The notes beneath the pieces are model-generated. The model saw only the letters and a program-made list of their open reading frames with translations. It had not been told where the DNA came from and did no database searches. From NCBI RefSeq assembly GCF_015223065.1, contig NZ_JADFBY010000013.1, positions 1-64,000 on the forward strand: 64,000 bases of DNA, written 5' to 3'. Made by a program: the position numbers and the translations under genes. This document shows, piece after piece, positions 54,672 to 62,422 of the stretch. Position 1 is the stretch's first letter. Every line of letters starts with the position of its first letter. This DNA is from Mucilaginibacter sp. JRF. GTDB lineage: Bacteria > Bacteroidota > Bacteroidia > Sphingobacteriales > Sphingobacteriaceae.

Positions 54672-55295
54672 TCAGGGAATATTTAAAAACTTGTGCGTTT
54701 GTAGTGAAATTTCCCACTTCGGATTGCTCATTACATAATCAACAATCAATGGGGTCATCTCCTTTGCGCGCGACCACTCGGGCTGCAAGAACAGCTTACA
54801 ATCGGGCGATACGGTTAACGCGTTTTTCTCGGCGAACTCAAAGTCGGATTTATTGAAGATGATCACCTTCAGCTCATCGGCCATAGTGGCAACATCAGGC
54901 GATGGTGCTTTGAATTTTTTTGGCGACAGGCATATCCAATCCCACTTGCCCGATAGCGGGTAAGCGCCCGATGTTTCAATAAAGGTACGTATGCCGCTGG
55001 CCTGCAATTGCGCGGTAAGGTAATCAAGGTTGTAGATCAACGGCTCGCCACCGGTTACCACCACATTTTTTGCCGGATGTTTTGAGGCATGTTCAACTAA
55101 GGTATCGGCAGCGGTAAGGGCATGCAGTTCGGCATCCCAGCTCTCCTTAACATCGCACCAATGGCAGCCCACATCGCAGCCGCCCAGGCGGATAAAATAT
55201 GCAGCCTTACCGGTATTGTATCCCTCTCCCTGTATCGTGTAAAATTCTTCCATTAATGGAAGCAATGTGCCGTCGTCCGGAATTTGATGTGCCAT
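54672..55295 (-). CDS. queE: 7-carboxy-7-deazaguanine synthase
   Basis: 207 residues. A radical SAM enzyme that turns 6-carboxytetrahydropterin into 7-carboxy-7-deazaguanine for queuosine synthesis. The cluster-binding cysteines are Cys40, Cys44 and Cys47 (C-D-V-G-C-H-W-C), and V-T-G-G-E-P-L and F-I-E-T-S-G are conserved. ATG 55295 is used; an in-frame TTG 15 bp upstream lies in the promoter's -7 box. Other queuosine genes are not in the window. Confidence 0.93.
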   Translation of the reverse strand: MAHQIPDDGTLLPLMEEFYTIQGEGYNTGKAAYFIRLGGCDVGCHWCDVKESWDAELHALTAADTLVEHASKHPAKNVVVTGGEPLIYNLDYLTAQLQASGIRTFIETSGAYPLSGKWDWICLSPKKFKAPSPDVATMADELKVIIFNKSDFEFAEKNALTVSPDCKLFLQPEWSRAKEMTPLIVDYVMSNPKWEISLQTHKFLNIP

Positions 55296-55307
55296 AGTAA
55301 TAATCGG

Positions 55308-55315
55308 CAAATATA
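55308..55315 (-). promoter_or_regulatory. -7 box of queE
   Basis: TATATTTG on the minus strand, exact TAnnTTTG. Transcription would start only about 6 nt before the ATG at 55295. No clear -33 motif. Confidence 0.4.
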
Positions 55316-55393
55316 CACATTAGCGAATTAAGCCATTTTACCTGCTTTTTTTATTTTATTGAATATTAGTTATTTTACTTTAAATTTACCTTA

Positions 55394-56158
55394 ATGAAAA
55401 AACTTTACCTGCCTATCACCCTCATAACCATGCTCTTGCTATCATCATGCGTTGATATTGAGGAGCGTTACAGTTTTGCTGCGGATGGATCGTGCAAGGT
55501 AGTTTATGGTTTTGACATGAGCCGGGCCATATCTGTACTGCAAAACCTCATGACCGACTCGTTGCGGACCACCCCGCAATTCGCCATGAAAAAGGATACA
55601 GTGCTCAACTTTTACAGCGCCATACCCGACAGCATTCAGCACAGCATGACAGCCGAGGATATCAAACTGGCGCAAACCAGCGACCTGGCAGTTAAAATGG
55701 ATCTGCAAAAAAGCCTGATGCGGGTAAGGGTTAGCCATTACGCCAAAAACACTGCCGACCTGGAATATTATCTGAAAAACATATCTAAAATATCGCAAAG
55801 CAGCCAGCTAAGCGCGCTAACCAAAGGGCAAAGCCGTAATACCGAGGCTGATTCAAAATCATTGATCGGTAGCCAGGATTATTATACTTACGAGATAACG
55901 CCAACCCGTTTCCGCAGGATAGTGGATAAGATAAAATTCAACGCGTTTTTAAAGCGCACACAATCAACCCTGGTAATGGCTAAGGCTATGCTTATTGATA
56001 TGCCTTACAAAGTTGTGCTTAACTTTGCCAAACCGGTAAAAAAGGTAAACAACCCCAAGGCAGTACTATCAGCAGACAGGCGCAGCGTTACCTTGGTTAC
56101 CGATATGGACGAAATTATACGCAACCCTGCCGTAATGAACTTGCAGGTTGATTTTTAA
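55394..56158 (+). CDS. lipoprotein of unknown function
   Basis: 254 residues with a lipoprotein signal ending at Cys19 in L-L-L-S-S-C. The part after it starts E-E-R-Y-S-F-A-A-D-G-S-C-K-V-V-Y-G-F-D-M-S and looks like a beta-rich domain with an early strand pattern similar to LppM-type lipoproteins, but I cannot name a family. A Ser/Thr-rich stretch (about 135-155) splits it from a C-terminal half that holds K-V-V-L-N-F-A-K-P. Two bases separate it from the Rieske gene, so they are one operon; the Rieske protein may be its redox partner. Confidence 0.75.
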   Translation: MKKLYLPITLITMLLLSSCVDIEERYSFAADGSCKVVYGFDMSRAISVLQNLMTDSLRTTPQFAMKKDTVLNFYSAIPDSIQHSMTAEDIKLAQTSDLAVKMDLQKSLMRVRVSHYAKNTADLEYYLKNISKISQSSQLSALTKGQSRNTEADSKSLIGSQDYYTYEITPTRFRRIVDKIKFNAFLKRTQSTLVMAKAMLIDMPYKVVLNFAKPVKKVNNPKAVLSADRRSVTLVTDMDEIIRNPAVMNLQVDF

Positions 56159-56160
56159 GC

Positions 56161-56514
56161 ATGAAGTGGTTTAAAGTTGATGATATAAACCCTACCGACA
56201 CATTCATCAAAAAAATAAAGGCCGATGGCAAAAATATTTGTGTTGTGGGGTATGAGGGTAATATATACGCCTTAGCCGCACGATGCCCGCACGCGGGCGA
56301 AGATTTGAGCCGTGGCTGGTGTAAGGATGGTAAGCTGGTATGCCCTGTGCACCGCTTCTCCTACTCGCTCGAAAATGGGCGCGGCAGCACCGGGCAAGGC
56401 GACTATGTGCGCACCTATCCTGTTAAAATATCAAACGGAAATATATCTGTGGGCGTGAGTTCTTTCTGGCAAAAGATCAAAGGCTTATTCGGTCCTGATG
56501 ATTCACTTTTTTGA
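56161..56514 (+). CDS. Rieske [2Fe-2S] ferredoxin-like protein
   Basis: 117 residues, cytosolic. The cluster ligands are Cys42, His44 (C-P-H-A-G) and Cys61, His64 (C-P-V-H). Such small Rieske proteins act as ferredoxins for oxygenases or nitrite-reductase-like systems, but no such partner lies nearby. It follows the lipoprotein gene by 2 bp. Its last 38 bp overlap the 3' end of rsmD on the other strand. Confidence 0.85.
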   Translation: MKWFKVDDINPTDTFIKKIKADGKNICVVGYEGNIYALAARCPHAGEDLSRGWCKDGKLVCPVHRFSYSLENGRGSTGQGDYVRTYPVKISNGNISVGVSSFWQKIKGLFGPDDSLF

Positions 56515-57037
56515 AGAATGAGAATGAGGAATGACCATACTTACGCTGCTCCGTAAAAGCAGGGTGATTACTCAGATTTTGCATGGATTGATGCTCGATG
56601 ATCAGCAAGCCGCCGGGCAATAGCAGATCTTTTTCAAAAACCACTTTGGCAATTTCAGGTATCCGGCTCAGATCATACGGCGGATCGGCAAATATTACAT
56701 CATATTGCTCTGTTTCCATTTCCAGATACTTAAAAACATCGGCACGATAGGTTTTGATGTTTTCGAGGCCATGCTTTTTGGCCATGTCCTTCAAGTAATT
56801 CAGTCCGTTAATGTTACGATCAACCGCTGTAACCAGGCTCGCCCCTCTTGATGAAAACTCAAGCGACAGGTTGCCGGTACCGCTAAATAAGTCGAGTACC
56901 TTAATATCCTCCAGCTCAATTTGATTCTGCAGGATATTGAACAGGGCTTCCTTAGCCAGATCGGTAGTTGGGCGAGCAGGTAAATTATTAGGCGGGTTTA
57001 ACCGCAAACCACGCAGCCTACCCCCTATAATACGCAT
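56477..57037 (-). CDS. rsmD: 16S rRNA (guanine966-N2)-methyltransferase RsmD
   Basis: 186 residues. It methylates N2 of G966 of 16S rRNA in the 30S subunit. The N-terminal M-R-I-I-G-G-R-L-R-G is the RsmD signature, V-L-D-L-F-S-G-T-G-N-L-S is the SAM site, and F-A-D-P-P-Y (about residues 115-120) is the catalytic motif. It overlaps DUF3822 upstream by 13 nt and shares 38 bp with the Rieske gene at its 3' end. Confidence 0.93.
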   Translation of the reverse strand: MRIIGGRLRGLRLNPPNNLPARPTTDLAKEALFNILQNQIELEDIKVLDLFSGTGNLSLEFSSRGASLVTAVDRNINGLNYLKDMAKKHGLENIKTYRADVFKYLEMETEQYDVIFADPPYDLSRIPEIAKVVFEKDLLLPGGLLIIEHQSMQNLSNHPAFTEQRKYGHSSFSFFKKVNHQDRISL

Positions 57038-57828
57038 AGCGATAAGGCGGTTAATGATAGTATCTGCTGCGCTTCTATCTCTCTTGGTAATGTGGTTGTA
57101 CTTATGGTATTAAGCTCAACAGTTTTAAAGTATTGCAATGCGGCAGCAATCAGTTCATCATCGCTCTCAATCGCTCCGCTTAATACCAGGCGCACATCAG
57201 CAGGCTCCATATTGATAGCCTTGGCAGCGAGGGCGGCAAAGTATATGGCATCGTTATCGCCGGTGTATTCAAAGCTATTGTAATAACGCACCTTGCCGTA
57301 CCTGTAGTAAAGCAACTCAATACGCCCATCCAATAAATTAATATACAGCGTATCATCAGCCGGTGCATTTGCGCCGATGGCCTTTACCCAACCCTTTGCA
57401 TTAAAAACCGTATACTCCAGTCCAAAACGCTTTTTAGCCAGATCGGCTATGCGGGTATCAGCTTTGTATACAATGTAGTTTTCGGTATCGAGCTTTTGCG
57501 TGAATGTGCTTTCGGTTGGCAATACATTGAGTAAACGGGCGTAATCTGCCACGCTGGCTTCATTATATACCCGGGCAGGAATTAATGAAAAGCCTGTAGC
57601 GGGTAAACCAATTACCAATTGCTTGTAGTCAGCCTCTAACAAATCGGTAAGTTCTTCGGGAGCAGATAGCTCATCAAGCGGATGCCCACTTTCGCAAACC
57701 AATAGTTTATCGCCTGCTGTTACAGCGTATGTAAAACTATTGCTGTGCAGTTGCACCAGCAAGGTATAGTCAGCCGCGGCATCAAGCCCGAAGGCTTCGT
57801 CATGGTAGTTGAAAGTAGGTTCGTTCAT
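57025..57828 (-). CDS. DUF3822 family protein
   Basis: 267 residues, cytosolic. It matches DUF3822 as I know it: an actin-like or ATPase-like fold of unknown function, found next to rsmD in Bacteroidota. It has a weak repeat of two lobes (L-D-A-A-A-D-Y-T-L-L-V near the start, A-D-D-T-L-Y-I-N-L-L-D-G-R-I-E-L-L in the middle), typical of ASKHA-like domains. It overlaps rsmD by 13 nt, so they are coupled. The leader contains a promoter and an intrinsic terminator (see 57936), suggesting attenuation. Confidence 0.8.
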   Translation of the reverse strand: MNEPTFNYHDEAFGLDAAADYTLLVQLHSNSFTYAVTAGDKLLVCESGHPLDELSAPEELTDLLEADYKQLVIGLPATGFSLIPARVYNEASVADYARLLNVLPTESTFTQKLDTENYIVYKADTRIADLAKKRFGLEYTVFNAKGWVKAIGANAPADDTLYINLLDGRIELLYYRYGKVRYYNSFEYTGDNDAIYFAALAAKAINMEPADVRLVLSGAIESDDELIAAALQYFKTVELNTISTTTLPREIEAQQILSLTALSLCVL

Positions 57829-57935
57829 GTATGCAATAGCAACAAAAATAGTACTTTTTTTGAAAGCGGTACCGTTGTGGTCAACCTAAATAAAGTCACT
57901 ATAAAAGCATCAACCAAAATTCAGTTAAAAAAATA

Positions 57936-57966
57936 AAGGCTTTAAGCACTCGCTGCTTAAAGCCTT
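57936..57966 (-). terminator. terminator or attenuator in the DUF3822 leader
   Basis: Perfect 13-bp arms (AAGGCTTTAAGCA and complement) around CTCGC-type loop, followed by TATTTTTTTAA on the minus strand. It lies between the promoter at 58002 and the DUF3822 start at 57828. Confidence 0.75.
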
Positions 57967-58001
57967 CCCTAATTTAACTTTATGTATTTTTTTTAGCAGC
58001 T

Positions 58002-58032
58002 CAAAACTATCTAAAAGGTTACCTATTTTCAA
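58002..58032 (-). promoter_or_regulatory. promoter on the minus strand, likely of DUF3822-rsmD
   Basis: TAGTTTTG at 58009-58002 (minus strand) matches TAnnTTTG, and GTTG lies 20 bp upstream. Transcription would start near 57996, 30 nt before the terminator hairpin. Confidence 0.5.
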
Positions 58033-58412
58033 CTGCCCGCCGGTTCAACAACACGATTGCACAGTAGCTTCACAGTGTATTTTATACATCATCATTTTTT
58101 GAAAACGATTTGACCAGCAAACAGATACGTTATTAACAAGCTACACTGATACGTGTTATCACATCATTTTACGTAAAGCTATCTGTTACGTATTTGTGTA
58201 ATTTTTCGGCAGGTATGATATTGGAAAAATAATAATGAAAATATCGAGGAAGATCAAACCAAAAACTTATACATAATACATTGTAATACAACACATTTAC
58301 ATTACAATACATTTATTTTAGGATAACATTGAACAATGTTTTTCACAGCAATAATACTGTTTTCGCATATTTCGCAAGGGAAAAACACTCCTTTTAAGAA
58401 TATTTCAAAAAG

Positions 58413-58421
58413 TTATCCACA
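58413..58421 (+). promoter_or_regulatory. consensus DnaA box
   Basis: TTATCCACA exactly. It sits in the AT-rich gap with two near-matches at 58339-58347 and 58520-58528, all on the plus strand. Confidence 0.45.
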
Positions 58422-58681
58422 TTATTGAAAGTTTTTTACGTTTAGTGATAATTTATTACAATCGTAAAATTTGGCTATATATACTGTTTTTGAGCCTCTA
58501 CAATTTCAGGGCGAAATTGTTTTCCACAAGTTATTAACACCATTTTGGAATATTGTGTTAATAACTCATTGTAACCATGTGCTTTATATTAACGTTAAAG
58601 TTGTTCTTTTGTGGTAGATATATGTGAAAGTGACGTATATCATTGCACTAAAACACATTAAAACCGAACATTTTATCATAC

Positions 58682-59035
58682 ATGAGTAATCCCAATCATC
58701 ACGGACAACTTGTTGAACATGCCATCCGCAGGCGGGGCATCAGTTTAACAGACCTTGCGCTGAGTTTAAATGTAAACAGACGCACATTGTACAACTGGTT
58801 CGAAAGTTCTTTTTTAAAGAAGAACGTTATTCACCGGATCGGACTGGCCATTAACCACGATTTTTCAGTAGAGTTTCCACACCTGTTTACATCAGATGTA
58901 TTCAGCAGTGAGAACATCCGCAATTCAAGCCATCAGGGCGCGGATAGCAACCACTCAGAATGGAAAGATAAATATATAGCTTTACTTGAAAAATACAATG
59001 AGGTATTAGCATCTCAGGCATTTGTGAGAGCATAA
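58682..59035 (+). CDS. small helix-turn-helix protein
   Basis: 117 residues. Residues 10-50 form a helix-turn-helix (L-T-D-L-A-L-S-L-N-V-N-R-R-T-L-Y-N-W-F), like a compact regulator that binds DNA through R-R-T-L-Y. The rest is polar, with a C-terminal K-Y-I-A-L-L-E-K-Y-N-E-V-L helix that could dimerise. I do not know the family. It lies right after the origin-like gap, so it might act there, or on its own promoter. It ends in a convergent terminator region before the SDR gene. Confidence 0.65.
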   Translation: MSNPNHHGQLVEHAIRRRGISLTDLALSLNVNRRTLYNWFESSFLKKNVIHRIGLAINHDFSVEFPHLFTSDVFSSENIRNSSHQGADSNHSEWKDKYIALLEKYNEVLASQAFVRA

Positions 59036-59093
59036 TTTTTACCTTACGCATAAAACGGCTTCAAACCGTAACCTTATCATACGCGAAAACGGG

Positions 59094-59116
59094 TATAGCA
59101 TTAATTAAATGCTATA
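59094..59116 (+). other. stem-loop after the HTH gene
   Basis: Perfect 9-bp arms (TATAGCATT and its complement) with a 5-nt A/T loop, directly before the terminator-like hairpin at 59122. Confidence 0.35.
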
Positions 59117-59121
59117 TATCA

Positions 59122-59149
59122 CCAGGTTATTATCCCCTAAATAACTTGG
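59122..59149. terminator. convergent terminator between the HTH gene and the SDR gene
   Basis: CCAGGTTATT pairs with AATAACTTGG (one G-U) over an 8-nt loop and is followed by TTTATAA on the plus strand. Confidence 0.45.
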
Positions 59150-59160
59150 TTTATAAAAAC

Positions 59161-59937
59161 TTAAGCGCCCTGCCCTAAGTTGATCATCAGGCCACCATCC
59201 ATAGTATAGGTTGAGCCGGTGACATAGTTAGCCGCGGGAGATGCTAAAAACAACGCTACCTCTGCAATTTCCTCTGGTTTGCCGGCACGTTTAGCCGGAA
59301 TATGTGACGTAGCTTCCTTAAGCTGCTCCGGGTTATCTATTGCCTTTTGATTCATGGGTGTGAGTATCATGCCGGGGGCAATGTTATTCACGGTAGTACC
59401 GCTTTCGGCGAGCTCAAGGGCCAGCGAACGGGTAAAATTACGCAACGCGCCTTTTGAGGCATTATAGTCGGCATTGCCGGGTGTGGCTATTTCTTCGTGG
59501 ATGGATGATATATTGATGATCTTGCCCTTGATGTTAGCCGACCTTAAATGCTGAACAAACTTGCGGCAGGTAAAAAACGGACCGTAAACATTGGTGCGTA
59601 TACAGGTATCAAAAGTTTTGGTATCCATATCGGCTACCTTAATATTTGAGCCGTTTACGGCGGCATTGTTCACTAATATATCAAGGCCGCCCAATTGGTT
59701 GATGATATCGTCGATGGCTACGTTAACACTATCTTCTTCGGTAACATCGAGTTTGAAGGATAGCGCACGTACGCCTTGTTCTTCAATGCGTTGTTTGGTT
59801 TCATTGGCTCCCTCCTCGTCGGAGTGATAGCAAATGGCTACCGATGCGCCTTCACGCGCGAACGCTATGGCCGTTGCCCTGCCAATGCCTGAATCGGCAC
59901 CGGTTATAAAAGCTACCTTTGATTGTAATATGCCCAT
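59161..59937 (-). CDS. SDR family NAD(P)-dependent oxidoreductase
   Basis: 258 residues, a classical short-chain dehydrogenase with Rossmann motif T-G-A-D-S-G-I-G (12-19) and catalytic Ser144, Tyr158 and Lys162 (Y-N-A-S-K). L-D-V-T and N-N-A-A are conserved cofactor contacts. The sequence is of the glucose-1-dehydrogenase/FabG-like kind, so an alcohol or sugar substrate is likely but not certain. It lies 79 bp after the MFS gene on the same strand, so they may be co-transcribed. Confidence 0.85.
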   Translation of the reverse strand: MGILQSKVAFITGADSGIGRATAIAFAREGASVAICYHSDEEGANETKQRIEEQGVRALSFKLDVTEEDSVNVAIDDIINQLGGLDILVNNAAVNGSNIKVADMDTKTFDTCIRTNVYGPFFTCRKFVQHLRSANIKGKIINISSIHEEIATPGNADYNASKGALRNFTRSLALELAESGTTVNNIAPGMILTPMNQKAIDNPEQLKEATSHIPAKRAGKPEEIAEVALFLASPAANYVTGSTYTMDGGLMINLGQGA

Positions 59938-60016
59938 GTTTTTTTACGGTTGATGTTTGCTTTATTTAAACCGCACCGGGCAAAAATGTTTTGGGTAATA
60001 ATTAAATTAACACAGA

Positions 60017-61231
60017 TCAGCCCTCGCGCGGGATGTAGAACGGTGTGCGCTTCCAAACCAGCATGTACATTAAAGCTGATAGCGCGATAGCGCCGCAAAT
60101 AAACAAGCTTACGGGTATGCGTGCCAGCACATCCTGATAGTAAGCGCCTGCGAGCAACGCCCCCAAGCCAATACCGGCTTCAAGCGAGATATACATGGTA
60201 GCCACAGCCTTACCACGGTATTGCGGATCGCTTAGATCTACCGTCCAGGCATTTATGGCCGGTGACGCGATGCCCGAGCCGATGCCGAATAATACCGCGC
60301 CCGCCATTAACACAAAAGGTGTTGAGCCGAAACCTGCCACCACAAGCGACAGGGCTATGATAGCTATACCCACACGGATAACATTAACACGGCCATGCCT
60401 GTCGGACACCTTGCCCGCCACAAAACGGATAAGTAACGAAGCGATGGTAAACACCATGAAGAACATACCCTTATTGGCGATGCCTAAATGTTCCGACCAA
60501 TCCGGAATCACGGTTAATATAGCCCCGTAAGGCATGTAAGATATTAGTGTTACCACCCCTGCCGGGATAACATGGCGATCAATGATATCACTCTTTGAAA
60601 TTCGGAACAGCGAGAAGCTGAAGTGTTGTTTTTGCTTTAGGGTTTCCTTCATGTTCATCAATATAATGATGGACATGAGCGCCAGTGCCGACGAGCAATA
60701 GAACAACACATTAATAGAAAAATGCAAAGTAATAGCGCTGCCAATTGCCGGACCAATGGCCATACCCGTACTAAAACATAAACCATGTATACCCAATGCC
60801 TCGCCCCAACGGCTTTGCGGAATAATATCGGCCACGTAGGCTGCTGTGGCTGTTGGTTTAAACCCGGTTGAAAAACCATGTATCAGCCTTAAAAACAAAA
60901 AGCCACTAACGCTGGCCAGCAGCGGGTATAAAAAGCCGCAAATAAAACATACTATGGAGCCTACGGCCATAATAGGCACGCGGCCAACGGTATCGGTAAA
61001 CTTGCCGCTGAACGGGCGCGATATACCTGCTGTAAGCGTGAATAACGCGATGATGAGTCCTTTATATTCTGCACCGCCCAGGCTGCTCAGGTAAGCAGGT
61101 AACTCGGGGATCAGCATATTAAAACTTGCCGAAAATAGCAGTGAGCTGAGGCATAGCAAGCCAAATTGTAAGGTATAAATACTTTTTGCGGGAGTAGTGT
61201 TTGAGCTTAGCGGGTCCGTGTCATCAATCAT
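60017..61231 (-). CDS. MFS transporter
   Basis: 404 residues, about twelve transmembrane segments. The first loop has G-K-F-T-D-T-V-G-R-V-P, the MFS signature, and G-K-V-S-D-R-H-G-R is its repeat in the second half. Its closest look is to multidrug or sugar efflux carriers of the DHA1-like group, but substrate is unknown. The start is ATG 61231 (the TTG at 61237 is in a promoter box). A -7 box ends 3 bp before the ATG, so the mRNA may be leaderless. Confidence 0.85.
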   Translation of the reverse strand: MIDDTDPLSSNTTPAKSIYTLQFGLLCLSSLLFSASFNMLIPELPAYLSSLGGAEYKGLIIALFTLTAGISRPFSGKFTDTVGRVPIMAVGSIVCFICGFLYPLLASVSGFLFLRLIHGFSTGFKPTATAAYVADIIPQSRWGEALGIHGLCFSTGMAIGPAIGSAITLHFSINVLFYCSSALALMSIIILMNMKETLKQKQHFSFSLFRISKSDIIDRHVIPAGVVTLISYMPYGAILTVIPDWSEHLGIANKGMFFMVFTIASLLIRFVAGKVSDRHGRVNVIRVGIAIIALSLVVAGFGSTPFVLMAGAVLFGIGSGIASPAINAWTVDLSDPQYRGKAVATMYISLEAGIGLGALLAGAYYQDVLARIPVSLFICGAIALSALMYMLVWKRTPFYIPREG

Positions 61232-61234
61232 TGT

Positions 61235-61242
61235 CAAATATA
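61235..61242 (-). promoter_or_regulatory. -7 box directly before the MFS start
   Basis: TATATTTG on the minus strand, exact consensus. Transcription would start at or next to the A of the ATG at 61231, so the message could be leaderless. No -33 TTTG is visible at 19 bp. Confidence 0.35.
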
Positions 61243-61375
61243 GGTTTTTTGCCTAAACGGGAGCGTTATGTAACAAATTCTATATTATTAACAATTATTT
61301 ATCAAACTCAAAACTAATGATATAACACCCACGTATATCATAGTAATTACTTATACCTAATAAACCGAAAAGCAT

Positions 61376-61591
61376 ATGTATTCAAAAATCAAAAAGGTAT
61401 CGGCCAATATCAGGCGGATACGTGAATCGCTCAATTATTCACAGGATTACGTGGCCATGAAAGCCCATATTTCGCAAAACTCTTACAGTAAAATTGAACT
61501 CGGCTACTCGAAGATCAGCCTTGAACGATTTTTTTTAATAGCCGATGCCCTTGGGGTTGATTATTCCCTGTTATTGGAGCCTAACGATTAG
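61376..61591 (+). CDS. small XRE-family helix-turn-helix regulator
   Basis: 71 residues, a single Cro/CI-type domain: N-I-R-R-I-R-E-S-L-N-Y-S-Q-D-Y-V-A-M-K-A-H-I-S-Q-N-S-Y-S-K-I-E contains the recognition helix (residues about 20-40). It has no ligand or oligomerisation domain, like free-standing regulators of small operons. It diverges from the MFS transporter gene, so it may regulate that gene or itself. A convergent terminator with the FMN reductase gene follows. Confidence 0.8.
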   Translation: MYSKIKKVSANIRRIRESLNYSQDYVAMKAHISQNSYSKIELGYSKISLERFFLIADALGVDYSLLLEPND

Positions 61592-61613
61592 TTTAGGCAA
61601 ATGCGAAAACGAA

Positions 61614-61641
61614 AAAGGCATCAGCACAAACTGATGCCTTT
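61614..61641. terminator. bidirectional terminator between the XRE gene and the FMN reductase gene
   Basis: Perfect 11-bp arms (AAAGGCATCAG and its complement) around CACAAA, with TTT on both sides. It lies between the convergent genes. Confidence 0.8.
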
Positions 61642-61653
61642 GATATATTATAC

Positions 61654-62229
61654 TTATACCTGATCAGCCTTGATGGCTGCCAAACCTTTTGTCCAGCGCA
61701 CTAATTGCGTCAGCATAACATCGGCAACATGGTGCAGTTGCTCATTTGGCGAGAAGATGCCGTTCTCATCAATATACTGGTTAAGGCTGGCTATGTTCAC
61801 CCCTTCGGATAATGATATGGTACGCAAATTCAACAGATCAGCCTTCAGGTTTGATACCGCACGCACTCCTGCGAATTGCCCTAACGAATAGCTTACTATA
61901 CCGGCTGGTTTGTAGGCCCACTCATGCACTAAATACTCCAGTGCGTTTTTTAACGGTGCCGGATAGCTGTAATCGTATTCGGCGGTAACAAATATAAAAG
62001 CATCAGCCTCGGTAATTTTGGCACTCCATTGCTTGGTGTGTTCGTGCTCGTATTGCTGCATAATGGGGTGCACGGCCTCATTCATTAACGGCAGGTTGAT
62101 CTCGCCCAGGTCAAGCACCTCGGCGTTGAAATTACCTGTTTTGTTGGCTACCTCTTTTATCCAGTTAGCTACTATGGGGCCTTTACGTCCCGGGCGTACG
62201 GTTGATGTGATTATCTTTAAATTATACAT
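61654..62229 (-). CDS. NADPH-dependent FMN reductase-like protein
   Basis: 191 residues, flavodoxin-like fold. S-T-V-R-P-G-R-K-G binds FMN phosphate and T-A-E-Y-D-Y-S-Y-P-A-P-L-K-N-A-L-E-Y-L is the family's second signature. It reduces FMN, quinones or similar compounds in the cytosol. Stand-alone gene between the XRE gene and the efflux operon. Confidence 0.88.
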   Translation of the reverse strand: MYNLKIITSTVRPGRKGPIVANWIKEVANKTGNFNAEVLDLGEINLPLMNEAVHPIMQQYEHEHTKQWSAKITEADAFIFVTAEYDYSYPAPLKNALEYLVHEWAYKPAGIVSYSLGQFAGVRAVSNLKADLLNLRTISLSEGVNIASLNQYIDENGIFSPNEQLHHVADVMLTQLVRWTKGLAAIKADQV

Positions 62230-62360
62230 GATTGTCAGCGTTTTTAATTTACATGTTTAAACACATATCAAATGTAGTGATTAAATTATAAACAACAACA
62301 TAAAGTAGTTGAGGTTGTTACAAATGAAACAGGCATGACAACTTTGCATCTGCATTAAAC

Positions 62361-62399
62361 AAAAAAAGCCGGCCTGCACCATAACAGTGCAAACCAGCT
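62361..62399 (-). terminator. terminator after the RND efflux operon
   Basis: A 13-bp stem with three G-U pairs (arms 62367-62379 and 62387-62399, 7-nt loop) and seven T residues on the minus strand, 24 nt after the stop. Confidence 0.85.
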
Positions 62400-62422
62400 C
62401 ACTAAACAAAGGTTTAATATTT

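Larger units (their letters stand above)
57829..58681. other. 853-bp AT-rich gap with DnaA-box-like sites (candidate origin)
   Basis: No gene is visible on either strand. DnaA-box-like sequences stand at 58413-58421 (TTATCCACA, the exact consensus), 58520-58528 (TTTTCCACA) and 58339-58347 (TTTTTCACA). The strongly A/T-rich stretch 58260-58330 includes an ATTGTAAT/ATTACAAT inverted repeat. ACGT-core repeats are at 58120-58200 (GATACGTTATT, GATACGTGTTAT, TTACGTAA, TTACGTAT). The left end holds a promoter and terminator for DUF3822. This combination fits a replication origin or a DnaA-controlled region, though GC skew must decide. Confidence 0.35.

Noticed and set aside
57936-58080. 6S-like or other known structured RNA upstream of DUF3822
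   Set aside because: The hairpin and promoter are real, but I could not fold the segment into any RNA family I know; kept as attenuator or short RNA only.
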